From positions 372,001 to 436,000 of the forward strand of contig NC_015707.1 of assembly GCF_000217815.1 (NCBI RefSeq): a DNA stretch of 64,000 nt, written 5' to 3'. Below are positions 34,861-43,880 of the stretch, in pieces; the first letter of the stretch is position 1; each line of letters opens with the position of its first letter. The notes below the pieces were generated by a model that saw nothing but the letters and a program-made list of their open reading frames with translations, searched no databases and was not told the DNA's origin. Source of the stretch: Pseudothermotoga thermarum DSM 5069. Its GTDB lineage: Bacteria; Thermotogota; Thermotogae; Thermotogales; DSM-5069. Made by a program: the position numbers and the translations under genes.

Positions 34861-36816
34861 TTGAAACGCTCAATCGTTTTAGGTATTTTGTTGTTGGTTG
34901 TTTTAAACTTTTGCAACACCCTCGTGGTTGTAAAAGAAAAAACTTTGGAGCTGTACGATGTGTCCATACCTTTGCTTCCAACAAAAACCTTTGAAACTGT
35001 TTTAGAAAAAGCGATTAAAGTTATCCCGCAAGATTCAAAGATATTTGTGCTTTCTGAGAGAGCTTTGTTAGTTTATACTGTAAGTCAAGATGTGGTTAAA
35101 GTTGAATTGTCTGACAGTGCGGTCGATTTCGCGGTTTTGGACGACGGATCAATTGTTGTGGTGAGCAAAACTCGAATTTATTTATACGATTCAAATTTGT
35201 CGCTTAGAAATACAACTACGTTGCGTTCTTCTATATTGTTGGCTGATTCCTACAAAAATTTTCCAATTTTTTTGGATACAAGTGGCAAAGTTTTTAGCCT
35301 TGACAAAAATTTTTCCAGAATTTGGGAGATATCAGGTCCAGAACCTTTTGTTGGTATCCGTGTTTTGGGAGATTTTTTATACCTATGGTCCAAATCGCAG
35401 TTTTACACAATGAAGTTCAACGAAAATGTGCCAGTCCTCGAGTCGAATTCTCGTCTTACGATGGATGTGAGACATGTTGAAAGGTTTAGAAACAACCTTG
35501 TACTGCTTGATTCAAAAGGGACACTTTGGCTTGTTAGCCAAAACAATTTGAAAGTTCTTGATAAAATTGACATTAATGCCAGATCTTTTGCAAGTTACGG
35601 TGATTACATCTATGCAGTCACTTCTCGTGGAACGATTCAAGTTATAAACGTCCTTTTTACAACCTTAAAATCGCTTCTCACTTTTGGATTTGATGCAAAA
35701 TTTGTCAGTATTGCTCAAATTGATCGTACAGTTCAGTCCTCACAAGCAAGTCAAGAAGTTTCGAAAATTCCTGAAAGTTCTAAGTTATCTGAAAAATCTC
35801 AAGAAGATTACCTTCAGTTCTACAAGATTTTGAATTTACCGTATGAAATCAACTCATCTTGTGTCATCAAAGACGATAAAGTTTACGCATTAACCTTGAC
35901 TGGAGAGGTTATGATTGCCAACGTTGAAGATGAAAAGGTTGAGAGTAAAAAAGTTGGTTTCATTTTGACATGTGATCCTGTAATGTTGCCATCTGGTCAG
36001 ATCGTGTTTGGTTCCTGGGACAAAACTGTTTACATTTTTTCTGAAAAAGGAAGAACCACATCTGTTAAGGTAGATTCAACGATCAGCATAGCTGGGGTTG
36101 TAACACCGTATGGATTTGGTATTGCAGCGGATGATGGACTATTTTATTTCTTCGATTCTTCTGGGCAAAAGCTTTATCAAGTGATTTTAAGTGGATGGTT
36201 GGTTTGTCCGCCGGTTGCCCACGAAAGTTTTGGTGTAATAACTTTGGATTGGCTGGGAATACTCAGACTGATCGGATTTGACGGAAAAGAGATGTGGTCT
36301 GTGGTCTTAAAAAGTGCAAAACAAGCTAGTGTTGCTCTTTCAAGCAGATTTGCTTTTGTTTCCATCGATGAGCATCTTTACTGCGTAGAATTGGCTTCAG
36401 GAAAGATAGTTTGGACAAGTCAAAACAATGTGACTTTCAAACAGTTGGTCGCAACTGAAACCCATCTTTTTGCACTTGGTGAATCTGGGGATGTTTTTTG
36501 TTTTGACTTTTCTGGAAAACAAATTTGGAGCGCGCAACTTAATCCAAGTGTTGGTTTTTTGATCACGCACTCTGGACTTTTGATCGTTGCCACTTTGGAC
36601 GAAATCGTTTGCTTGAATCAAACCAACGGACAGGTTGTTTATAAAAAACAACTTCCAAGCACAGCAAGCAGCTATCCTGTTTTATCCGAAAAAGGTTATT
36701 TAATCATACCTTCAAAAAAGTCTTTGATCGTTTACAAAATAAACGATGTTCCACAGAAAGGTTGGTCCACGTATTTAAAAGATGCCTTCAACAGTGGTTT
36801 ATTCACCAAAGATTGA
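34861..36816 (+). CDS. secreted PQQ-type beta-propeller repeat protein
   Basis: The protein has about 651 residues. A signal peptide (KRSIVLGILLLVVLNFCN) is followed by many short beta repeats such as GFDGKEMWSVVLK, ASGKIVWTSQNN and FDFSGKQIWSAQL, the W-containing blade pattern of PQQ/BamB-like propellers. No PQQ-dehydrogenase catalytic residues are evident, so a scaffold or binding role in the periplasm is likely. A Ser-rich linker (about 300-320) divides two halves. AGGAGG is too close to the ATG at 34852 and suits the TTG at 34861. A TATAAT lies at 34817. It converges with trkH, overlapping by 18 nt. Confidence 0.8.
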   Translation: MKRSIVLGILLLVVLNFCNTLVVVKEKTLELYDVSIPLLPTKTFETVLEKAIKVIPQDSKIFVLSERALLVYTVSQDVVKVELSDSAVDFAVLDDGSIVVVSKTRIYLYDSNLSLRNTTTLRSSILLADSYKNFPIFLDTSGKVFSLDKNFSRIWEISGPEPFVGIRVLGDFLYLWSKSQFYTMKFNENVPVLESNSRLTMDVRHVERFRNNLVLLDSKGTLWLVSQNNLKVLDKIDINARSFASYGDYIYAVTSRGTIQVINVLFTTLKSLLTFGFDAKFVSIAQIDRTVQSSQASQEVSKIPESSKLSEKSQEDYLQFYKILNLPYEINSSCVIKDDKVYALTLTGEVMIANVEDEKVESKKVGFILTCDPVMLPSGQIVFGSWDKTVYIFSEKGRTTSVKVDSTISIAGVVTPYGFGIAADDGLFYFFDSSGQKLYQVILSGWLVCPPVAHESFGVITLDWLGILRLIGFDGKEMWSVVLKSAKQASVALSSRFAFVSIDEHLYCVELASGKIVWTSQNNVTFKQLVATETHLFALGESGDVFCFDFSGKQIWSAQLNPSVGFLITHSGLLIVATLDEIVCLNQTNGQVVYKKQLPSTASSYPVLSEKGYLIIPSKKSLIVYKINDVPQKGWSTYLKDAFNSGLFTKD

Positions 36817-38277
36817 ATGTAAGATATCTTTGGCCATTTTCGACAATGCGTAGATCACAACTAGAAACTCAAGCCTTCCAAGAAACATCCCAACCATCAA
36901 GGTCCAGAGGGTAGATTTTGGCATGTGGTAATTTGTCACACCACAGGAAAGTCCCACACCAGCCAGCGCAGAGGCAAATTCAAACATGGATTCTTCGAGA
37001 GAGTATCCTTGTAACATCAAAGCCGTTGAACCAACAACATAAGTTAAGATGTACAAACTACTGACTAAAAACGCTTCTCTAATCAGATCGGCATCCAAAT
37101 ACTTTTTAGTTGTACCTTTCCATATTTCAACATCAAAAACGCTGCCGCGGGGTAAAAAGAACTTTTTGAAAGATGCATGCAGGGTTTTTCCAAGCACTGT
37201 GAGCCTGTATTGTTTAATTCCTCCCGAAGTGGAGTCCATACATCCTCCTAGAAGCATTAATATCACCAAAACAAAATGTCCGACGTGGAAGGTCGTCCAG
37301 CTTTTCAAATCTGTGGTTGAAAATCCTGTTCCAGTCAAAGCCGAGACAACTTGAAATAAGATTGTACGCAAACCAAGGTTGGCAAAGTTTTGATCGTTAG
37401 AAGCTGAGATGAGAATGAGAGTGGATGAAACAAGGATGAGAAATATCATCTGTTTTGGTTCGCTGTTCTTTTTCAAGGCAGTCCAGTTACGTTGCCAAAA
37501 AGCGTAATGAATGCCAAAACTCGTCGCGCCAAGGAACATCAGAATAATCAGAACAACTTCTGCAGCCAAGTTGTTGAAAGCAGCGATACTGTCGTTTCTG
37601 GTGGAAAATCCCCCTGTTGCAAGTGCTGTGAGTGAGTGGTTTACTGCGTCAAAAAGATTTAATCCCGAAAGCCAAAGTGCTATGGCTCCAGCCAGCGCGT
37701 AGCTGAGGTAAATTATCATTATGATTCTGGCTGAACGTCGAACGTTTGGAACTATGTTGTCGACTCGGCCTTCTGCATGATATAGTCCAAAACCAGTTGG
37801 ACCTATGATTGCACCCATAACGATGATTGCGAATCCTGCTCCGCCAAGAAACTGTGTTATACTTCTCCAAAGAAGAATGGTTTTACACGCAGAGTCTATA
37901 TCTGGCATGACAGTTAAACCAGTTGTCGTCCAGCCGCTTACGGATTCAAAAAGAGCCCTGTCAAAAGTTAAAACGCGTGCAAAAGTGTATGGTAAAGCGG
38001 AAAGGAAGATGACACAAACCCACGAGAGGAACACCATTATGGCTCCTTCTCTGATTGTGATCACTTCTGGGGCATCTTCTGGTCGTTTTACGATGCGAGA
38101 TAAAATCACAGAAAACATATAACTTATAAAAGTTGAAACAACGAAAGCCCAACCACAAAAGAAAAATTCTTTTGCAAAAACTGAAAAAACCGCCGGTAAA
38201 AGCAAAACAAAACAGAAAAGTTTCAAAAGTTTTGACAAAAGATGCAGAACGATGGTGTAAGACTGTACAATCGTCAT
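36799..38277 (-). CDS. trkH: TrkH/KtrB family potassium uptake protein
   Basis: The 492-residue membrane protein is the K+ channel-like subunit. Its pore-loop filters have the pattern of four repeats: SGWTTTGLTVMP, ALATGGFSTRND, ALTGTGFSTTDL, and ALAGVGLSCGVT. The TSGGIKQYR segment before the third or fourth repeat is typical. ATG 38277, 4 nt after the TrkA stop, is taken as start. It is the last gene of the unit response regulator - TrkA - TrkA - TrkH. Confidence 0.94.
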   Translation of the reverse strand: MTIVQSYTIVLHLLSKLLKLFCFVLLLPAVFSVFAKEFFFCGWAFVVSTFISYMFSVILSRIVKRPEDAPEVITIREGAIMVFLSWVCVIFLSALPYTFARVLTFDRALFESVSGWTTTGLTVMPDIDSACKTILLWRSITQFLGGAGFAIIVMGAIIGPTGFGLYHAEGRVDNIVPNVRRSARIIMIIYLSYALAGAIALWLSGLNLFDAVNHSLTALATGGFSTRNDSIAAFNNLAAEVVLIILMFLGATSFGIHYAFWQRNWTALKKNSEPKQMIFLILVSSTLILISASNDQNFANLGLRTILFQVVSALTGTGFSTTDLKSWTTFHVGHFVLVILMLLGGCMDSTSGGIKQYRLTVLGKTLHASFKKFFLPRGSVFDVEIWKGTTKKYLDADLIREAFLVSSLYILTYVVGSTALMLQGYSLEESMFEFASALAGVGLSCGVTNYHMPKSTLWTLMVGMFLGRLEFLVVIYALSKMAKDILHSIFGE

Positions 38278-38281
38278 ATGT

Positions 38282-38941
38282 TCATTCACCAACTAGGATT
38301 TTTATCACTCTTGTTTGAACACTTGGTTCGCATATAACGAAAATCCTATCACCTGGCAAAAGTTGCGTATCCCCCCTTGGGATGATAAAATCATCTTTTC
38401 TTACAATTCCACCAAGAATGCTCTCGCTTGGAAGTGGAATTTCCTTCAAACTTTTGTAGGCCGAAGGGGAAGTTTCTGGTATTTCTAAACGCAGAAGGAC
38501 CACCTTTCCCTCTTCCATCAAAAGCAAGTTTTCAATTTCCTCAGAAAAAAGCAAAGATTGTATCGTCGTAATAAGCAAATTTGTTGGACTGATGGCTGCT
38601 TTTACACCTAATTTTCGAAAGATTTCCACGTTGTCAGGATCGTTGACCATTGTAACGATTTTTTCAACACCGTAATATTTCCTTACCATTTGCGAGATGA
38701 TCAAGTTATCCTTATCGGTGTTTGTCAGAACCACAACGATATCTTCTGGAGACAATTCTATTTGATCAAGGATTTCTTTTTTACTACCATCCCCTTGTAT
38801 GACTATTGCCGATAACCTTCTTGCAAGTTCTCTACAAACGTCTGGATCTTTGTTTATCAAGTACACATGCGATCCTTTGGATATCATCATTCTTGCAAGA
38901 TAATAAGCTATTCTATGACCACCGATTATTACGGTTTTCAA
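38282..38941 (-). CDS. TrkA/KtrA family potassium channel regulator (RCK_N + RCK_C)
   Basis: The 219-residue cytosolic protein has an N-terminal Rossmann RCK domain (VIIGGHRIAYYLARMM, where the first loop is a GGHRIA variant of GxGxxG, then IVVLTNTDKDN) and a C-terminal RCK_C domain ending LLPGDRIFVICEP. It would gate TrkH in response to nucleotides. Start and stop overlap or abut both neighbours. Confidence 0.92.
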   Translation of the reverse strand: MKTVIIGGHRIAYYLARMMISKGSHVYLINKDPDVCRELARRLSAIVIQGDGSKKEILDQIELSPEDIVVVLTNTDKDNLIISQMVRKYYGVEKIVTMVNDPDNVEIFRKLGVKAAISPTNLLITTIQSLLFSEEIENLLLMEEGKVVLLRLEIPETSPSAYKSLKEIPLPSESILGGIVRKDDFIIPRGDTQLLPGDRIFVICEPSVQTRVIKILVGE

Positions 38942-39369
38942 TGCCTTCCCTCCGATGTAATTTTATTCAATATTCCTTCCGCAGATAAAGAGGTTGGAGA
39001 AATTATTTGAATTTCGAATTGCCTGAAAATTTCCTCGTTATAAGGATCGTTGACAAGGGATATCACCAAGGGTACACCAAAGTATTGCTTTGCTATCGCT
39101 GCAATCATGAAATTCGTGTTGTCATCATCAGTTGCAGCAATCACGACATCTGCGTGTTCAATCCTTGTCTCTCTTAAGTTTGAAACTTCCGTACCATCTC
39201 CAAAGATTTTAAATCCAGTGAACTCTTCTGAGAGTCTTTCAAAAGCTTTTTCGTTGCGGTCAATCACCACAACGTTGTGACCCATGGCCGACAAACGTGA
39301 GGCTACGATAGAACCTATCTTTCCACATCCAACCAATATGATGTACAAACTCTCAGTTTTCCTGCTCAT
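38938..39369 (-). CDS. TrkA-N (RCK_N only) protein
   Basis: The 143-residue protein contains only the Rossmann RCK_N domain: ILVGCGKIGSIVASRL with an intact GxGxxG, the acidic end VVVIDRNEKA, and VIAATDDDNTNFM. No RCK_C follows. It overlaps the next TrkA-like gene by 4 nt. The two together make three of the four domains of the enterobacterial tandem TrkA, so they may act as a hetero-oligomer. The ATG at 39369 lies inside the response-regulator gene. Confidence 0.9.
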   Translation of the reverse strand: MSRKTESLYIILVGCGKIGSIVASRLSAMGHNVVVIDRNEKAFERLSEEFTGFKIFGDGTEVSNLRETRIEHADVVIAATDDDNTNFMIAAIAKQYFGVPLVISLVNDPYNEEIFRQFEIQIISPTSLSAEGILNKITSEGRH

Positions 39370-39967
39370 AACTTGATATCTCCTCAAGGGCTTTTTTGTG
39401 ATTTGGATCCAACGCTAAAGCTGCTTTTAAATGTTTGTATGCAAGCTCATCGTTTCCCATCTTTTTTAAAACCATGGCATAAATGTAATGAGACTCAGCA
39501 GATGGATGTATTGCAAAAAGATTTCTTGCCATTTTTTCCGCAACATCGTATCTTCCGTGAGACAGTTTTTCCTCTATCCTGCGAACAAGTTTCTCATATG
39601 TTATTTCATCTTTGCGAAGAAGTTCATCAACCTTTTTGATAAGGTCTTGTGAGGGAAAAGGTTTAGAAAGGTAATCGCAGGCACCATATTTCATCGCTTC
39701 CACGATTGGTGCAGCATTCGTTATGGCAGAAACTATCAACGTCGGTAATGAAAGTCCTTCGTTGGTCATCCTCTTCAAAAGTTCTACACCGGATATGCCA
39801 GGAAGTTTTAGGTCCAATATTAAAAGGTCGTAGCTGTTCTTTTTAAGTTCTACCAAAGCTTCCTCACCTGTGGCAACAGTCAACACGTGATGTCCTTGCT
39901 CTTCCAATATTCTTTTTATAAGAACTCGAACATTCCTTTCATCGTCGACAACCAGTATGTTAGCCAT
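39353..39967 (-). CDS. response regulator with receiver and TPR domains
   Basis: The 204-residue protein has a receiver domain: ILVVDDERNVR (acid pocket), phosphorylated Asp in LLILDLKLPGISG, a Ser/Thr switch in LIVSAIT, and Lys in YLSKPF. After a linker, TPR-like helices follow (ESHYIYAMVLKKMGNDELAYKHLKAALALDPNH). There is no DNA-binding output domain, so output is probably by protein contact. It is the first gene of the K+ uptake unit, which suggests two-component control of TrkA/TrkH activity. No histidine kinase is adjacent. Confidence 0.93.
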   Translation of the reverse strand: MANILVVDDERNVRVLIKRILEEQGHHVLTVATGEEALVELKKNSYDLLILDLKLPGISGVELLKRMTNEGLSLPTLIVSAITNAAPIVEAMKYGACDYLSKPFPSQDLIKKVDELLRKDEITYEKLVRRIEEKLSHGRYDVAEKMARNLFAIHPSAESHYIYAMVLKKMGNDELAYKHLKAALALDPNHKKALEEISSYEQEN

Positions 39968-39993
39968 GTTGTCATCCCTCTATGCATGATAGT

Positions 39994-40023
39994 TTACCAT
40001 AAAAAATCAAGTTGGTGTATAAT
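39994..40023 (+). promoter_or_regulatory. promoter of SRP RNA
   Basis: TTACCA (39994-39999), an 18-bp spacer and consensus TATAAT (40018-40023) lie 7 nt before the first paired base of the SRP RNA. Confidence 0.7.
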
Positions 40024-40030
40024 AACTATC

Positions 40031-40303
40031 GGTGCCACGATAGGCGGGGGGCTGGCGGTCCCCTGTACCCGAAATCCGCCATACGCGGGGCCGAACTCCC
40101 ACCCGAGGCGGCCTATGTCGGGAAACAGTTCGTGCCGAAGGCGATGAAGGCTGGGTCCTGTGCAACGGTGCGCCGTGAACCTGGTCAGGTCCGGAAGGAA
40201 GCAGCCATAAGCGGTTGCACCGTGTGCCGCAGGAGTGCCTGGCTGGAGCTGGAGGCACGAATATGCCCCGGTTTAGGTTTGTCGACGGTGGGTTCGTGGC
40301 ACC
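40031..40303 (+). ncRNA. ffs: signal recognition particle RNA, large type
   Basis: About 273 nt. The terminal helix is formed by GGTGCCACGA (40031-40040) and TCGTGGCACC (40294-40303). The apical Ffh-binding domain is unmistakable: CCTGGTCAGGTCCGGAAGG followed by AAGCAGCCATAAGCGG near 40180-40215. The length and 5' part show that an Alu domain is present, as in Bacillus, Archaea and Thermotoga, unlike the 110-nt enterobacterial 4.5S RNA. A short T run follows. Confidence 0.95.
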
Positions 40304-40320
40304 ATTTTTAAAACCCAAAA

Positions 40321-40361
40321 TAGTTAAGAAACTTGACAGTTAAAAAACTTAACTATATAAT
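40321..40361 (+). promoter_or_regulatory. promoter and MarR-type operator of the MarR-MMPL operon
   Basis: TTGACA (40333-40338), a 17-bp spacer and TATAAT (40356-40361) form a consensus promoter. Two direct copies of AGTTAARAAACTT start at 40322 and 40339, 17 nt apart, and the outer TAGTTAAG/CTTAACTA (40321-40328, 40348-40355) is a perfect inverted repeat. These elements flank and fill the -35/-10 spacer, the typical site of an autoregulating MarR repressor. Confidence 0.75.
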
Positions 40362-40378
40362 CCTTGGGGTGATGAGTA

Positions 40379-40837
40379 ATGGATGTAAATTCAAGAGAAA
40401 TTTTGACGAGCATCTTTGATTTAGTTTTGGCTTTTTCGAAACGCATGGTTTTCAACGCAGAAGCAGCAAGTATTGGCAGCATGGAGCTTTACGTTTTACT
40501 CTACCTTTTCTTCAAAAAGCCAAAAAAGATGAGCGACATTGCAAGCGAATTTGCTATGACTAAGTCAAATATTACCCTTGTGATAGATTCTCTTGAAAAG
40601 AAGGGCTTTGTCGAAAGAGAAAGATCGGATGATGATAGAAGAGTTCTTTTAGTTAAGTTAACCTCAAAAGGTGAGCAGATTTGTCATCAGATTGTCGAGC
40701 AGCTTTCAAAATTAATCCAACGTGTGATATCATCCCTACCACCGGATGATTTGAAAGTGATATCTGATGGTTTTACTCGTTTGGTAAATTTTTTCAAAAA
40801 CTTTTCGCAAAGCGATTTAGGTGGTGAGCTGGTGTGA
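40379..40837 (+). CDS. MarR family transcriptional regulator
   Basis: The 152-residue protein has the MarR winged helix: MSDIASEFAMTKSNITLVID as recognition part and the wing KGFVERERSDDDRRVLLVKLT. It is the first gene before an MMPL-type exporter and a nucleoside-sugar-type epimerase, and its probable operator overlaps its own promoter. The ligand is unknown; an amphipathic compound exported by the MMPL protein is a reasonable guess. Confidence 0.94.
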   Translation: MDVNSREILTSIFDLVLAFSKRMVFNAEAASIGSMELYVLLYLFFKKPKKMSDIASEFAMTKSNITLVIDSLEKKGFVERERSDDDRRVLLVKLTSKGEQICHQIVEQLSKLIQRVISSLPPDDLKVISDGFTRLVNFFKNFSQSDLGGELV

Positions 40838-42873
40838 TGCGGTACAAGTACACGTTGATAACTTTAGCTTTATTTGCAATTTGCGCGTTCGTTGTTGTAA
40901 GCAAGATAAAGATAGATTCAAGCTATCTGGTTTTTTTGCCTGGATACAAGTACGGTCAAAGCTTTGAAAAAGTCAAAAGTGAGTATGTCAAGGCGTTGGT
41001 CGAGGTTTCTGAAAAATTTTCAGACGGAGCTCAGCTTCTTGTTGTCTTGTATTCCAAAGACACTTTTTTCGATGAGAAGAAAATATTGAAGCTGTCTGAG
41101 CTTCAAAATAAATTGTTGAGCTTGGAAGGCGTAAAAAGCATTTTGAGTGTTTTGAATTACCCATTTAAAAAGCCATACTTCGATGGGCAAAGTTTGAGCA
41201 AAGAAATATTGTTTGATGAAGAATCGAAAAATTTCATATCTTCCGATGGAAAATACGTTGTTTTAAGCTGTGTACTCAAAGCAAATAAGGATCTAAAATT
41301 CAATCCACAAGTTATAAGGGAGATTAAAAAAGTTTTGTCGGACTACGGTGAATTTTCACCTTTGCTTTTTGGTGAATCCGTGATCAATTATCACCTGTTC
41401 CAAGAAATTTTAAGGCAATCTTCCATTTATCCGACGATCATGTTCTTCGTCATATTCATCATTTTCTATTTCCAAACTCGTTCTTTTGTTGCCTCTTTGA
41501 TAGCGCTGTGTTATCCTGTTATCTCGATAGTTGTAGTTTTAGCGGTTGCTTTGAGTTTTGGAATGGTTTTGAATGTTATGACTGTCATGTCTGTTTCGTT
41601 TTTAATAATCATCGGCTCGGCCTATGGTTTACATTTCTACAACGGTGTGCTGAGATTTAAAAAAGACGTCAGAAAGCACATGTTCAGACCTATTTTCTAT
41701 TCAATGGTTACAACCGCAATAGGTTTTCTGTCTTTTCTTTTTGTAAAAATACAAGCTTTTAGAGAACTTGGAATGCTTGTTTCCTCGGGGTTAGCCGTGG
41801 ATTTTATCCTTCTTTTTACCAGTGGTTATGAACTTTTGAGTAAGACAGCTCAAGAAATTGTAAAACCCCCAATATTTTTGAAGATAAGTTCAAGAAAGAT
41901 TGGTATGGCAATTTTTGTCTTGGTTTTGCTTGCAGCGATCTCAAGTCCTTTGCTTTTGAAGAACATTCTCGTTGGTATGGACCAGGTCATGTACTTCGAC
42001 AAAAAAAGTGAAATTCGAAGGGCAACGGAAATTCTAAGAAACTATTTTTCTTACAGAGAGCCGATTTATGTGATGTTGGAAAAATCTTCTCCTTTCAATT
42101 TAAAAGATGGAGAAACAGTTTTAGAAATAATCGATAAACTGAACAAATTGAACGGAGTTTCTTCGGTTCAATTTCCAACTTCTTTCTCACTACCATCTTT
42201 GATAATTGCCAGAAGGTTTCAACCAGCTGTTTCTTTCTTCGTTGCAGACAATCGAACCATTAGGTTGGTTGTGAACATGACACCTGAGGGTTACACAAAA
42301 TCGTTGCAACTTAAAAGCGAAATTGAAAAGATTTTGAAAGATTACGAGTATTCTTACACTTTAGCGAGTGTTGCGTTTGTTGTTGAGGAAATAAATTCAC
42401 AAATTGTTAAAAACCAGCTTGAAACTTTGTTCGTGAGTTTGATCTTCATATTTGTCGCGGTTTTGGCAGCTTTCAGAAAATTTGTTTTATCTTGGACAAT
42501 TCTTGTTCCAATTTTTGCAACGGCTTTGATGAATTTTGCATTCATGTCTTTGTTAAAGGTTCGACTAGAAATTTCTACATCTATGGTGGCGAGCATTTTG
42601 ATTGGATTGGTGGTTGATTATTCCATTCATCTAGCACACGATCTTCGCATGACTGAGGATATCGATCAAACGATTAGAAATATTGCGCTACCTATTTTTA
42701 CAAACGCACTTGGTTTGATAGCAGGTTTTACTGTGTTGTTTTTCTCAAAACTTGCGCTTTTTAGAAATGTTTCTGTTTTGCTTTGCCTTGGTATAGCTTT
42801 TGGCTGTTTGTTCACGATTTTCTCTCAACCTATGATTTTGCAAAAAGTACTTATTATGAAAAAACAATCTTGA
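40837..42873 (+). CDS. MMPL/RND family transporter
   Basis: The 678-residue membrane protein consists of two repeats of one membrane segment, a large extracytoplasmic domain and five segments. GSAYGLHFYNGVLR and GLVVDYSIHLAHDLR are the matching segment-4 motifs of the two halves. This size fits the MMPL/HpnN and SecDF-like group, not the tripartite drug pumps. Start ATG 40837 overlaps the MarR stop by 1 nt. No periplasmic adaptor or outer-membrane channel gene is near. Lipid or hydrophobic-compound export is inferred from the family. Confidence 0.9.
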   Translation: MRYKYTLITLALFAICAFVVVSKIKIDSSYLVFLPGYKYGQSFEKVKSEYVKALVEVSEKFSDGAQLLVVLYSKDTFFDEKKILKLSELQNKLLSLEGVKSILSVLNYPFKKPYFDGQSLSKEILFDEESKNFISSDGKYVVLSCVLKANKDLKFNPQVIREIKKVLSDYGEFSPLLFGESVINYHLFQEILRQSSIYPTIMFFVIFIIFYFQTRSFVASLIALCYPVISIVVVLAVALSFGMVLNVMTVMSVSFLIIIGSAYGLHFYNGVLRFKKDVRKHMFRPIFYSMVTTAIGFLSFLFVKIQAFRELGMLVSSGLAVDFILLFTSGYELLSKTAQEIVKPPIFLKISSRKIGMAIFVLVLLAAISSPLLLKNILVGMDQVMYFDKKSEIRRATEILRNYFSYREPIYVMLEKSSPFNLKDGETVLEIIDKLNKLNGVSSVQFPTSFSLPSLIIARRFQPAVSFFVADNRTIRLVVNMTPEGYTKSLQLKSEIEKILKDYEYSYTLASVAFVVEEINSQIVKNQLETLFVSLIFIFVAVLAAFRKFVLSWTILVPIFATALMNFAFMSLLKVRLEISTSMVASILIGLVVDYSIHLAHDLRMTEDIDQTIRNIALPIFTNALGLIAGFTVLFFSKLALFRNVSVLLCLGIAFGCLFTIFSQPMILQKVLIMKKQS

Positions 42874-42887
42874 GAGGTGATTTTCTG

Positions 42888-43880
42888 ATGATTTTGGTTA
42901 CGGGTGCAACAGGGCATCTGGGGAACGTGCTTGTGAGGTTGCTGGTTGTTTCGAACAAAAAGGTCCGGGTTCTGGTTCTTCCAAATGAAGATTTGAAACC
43001 TTTGGAAGATTTAAACGTGGAAATTGTAAGGGGCGATGTGAGGGATTTTGAAGCCGTCAACAAAGCGTGTAAAAATGTAGAAGTAGTTTATCACTTGGCA
43101 GCCGTGATTTCAATTTTTGGAAAAAGCAAACTTGTGTACGAAGTTAATGTTGAAGGAACTAAAAATGTTTTGCGTGCTTGCATGAAAAATCGGGTTTCGA
43201 GAATGTTGTATGTAAGTTCAGTGCATGCCTTTGCCGAATTGGCAAAAGGTTCACTTATCGATGAGAACGTTCCAATCGATCCCAAGCTTGTAACCGGCCA
43301 TTATGCAAAATCCAAAGCGATGGCAACGCAGGAAGTTTTGAAAGCCGTAAAAGAAGGATTTGATGCCGTTTTAATCTTTCCAACAGGCATAATAGGACCA
43401 TACGATTGGCGTTTATCCGAAATGGGTTCTTTGATCGTTTACTTTTGTGGTGGAATGTTGAAATTAGCAGTTGGTGGAGGATTTGACTTTGTGGATGTTC
43501 GTGATGTAGCTAAAGCCATGATCTTGGCTTTAGAAAAAGCCGATCGTGGCGAGAAATTTATCTTAAGCGGCGAATATGTAACCATAAGGGCACTCATAGA
43601 GATGCTTGAAAGAATAGTTGGTAAGAAACCAAGAGTAATATTCTTGCCAAACTGGACGGCTTACCTGGTTGCAATGGCAGCGATTCCCTATTACAAACTT
43701 AAAAACCAAAAACCGTTGCTAACCTTTTACAGCGTTTTTGCTTTAAGCAGAGGATACATTTATTCAAACCAGAAGGCACGTCAAAAACTTGACTTTTCGC
43801 CGATGCCAGTCTTTGAATCTTTAAAAGATGCTGTTGATTGGTTCGCTGAAAACGGTTACGTTGTCACTCGCTCTCGCTGA
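42888..43880 (+). CDS. NAD(P)-dependent epimerase/reductase (extended SDR)
   Basis: The 330-residue protein starts ILVTGATGHLGNVLVRLL (nucleotide loop) and has the catalytic Ser in LYVSSVHAF and a Y...K pair in GHYAKSKAMA. It resembles dihydroflavonol-reductase/HpnA-like SDRs. AGAGGTG precedes ATG 42888, 14 nt after the MMPL stop. MarR, MMPL and this enzyme form one unit. The HpnA/HpnN-like combination recalls hopanoid clusters, but no other hopanoid gene is present. The end overlaps mgsA by 17 nt, tail to tail. Confidence 0.88.
   Translation: MILVTGATGHLGNVLVRLLVVSNKKVRVLVLPNEDLKPLEDLNVEIVRGDVRDFEAVNKACKNVEVVYHLAAVISIFGKSKLVYEVNVEGTKNVLRACMKNRVSRMLYVSSVHAFAELAKGSLIDENVPIDPKLVTGHYAKSKAMATQEVLKAVKEGFDAVLIFPTGIIGPYDWRLSEMGSLIVYFCGGMLKLAVGGGFDFVDVRDVAKAMILALEKADRGEKFILSGEYVTIRALIEMLERIVGKKPRVIFLPNWTAYLVAMAAIPYYKLKNQKPLLTFYSVFALSRGYIYSNQKARQKLDFSPMPVFESLKDAVDWFAENGYVVTRSR

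Noticed and set aside
40007-40318. Open frames of about 100 codons on both strands
   Set aside because: They coincide with the GC-rich SRP RNA gene, whose structure and conserved apical motif explain the sequence.
40379-43880. Hopanoid biosynthesis cluster
   Set aside because: Only an MMPL protein and an SDR resemble HpnN and HpnA. No squalene/hopene cyclase or other hpn genes are present.
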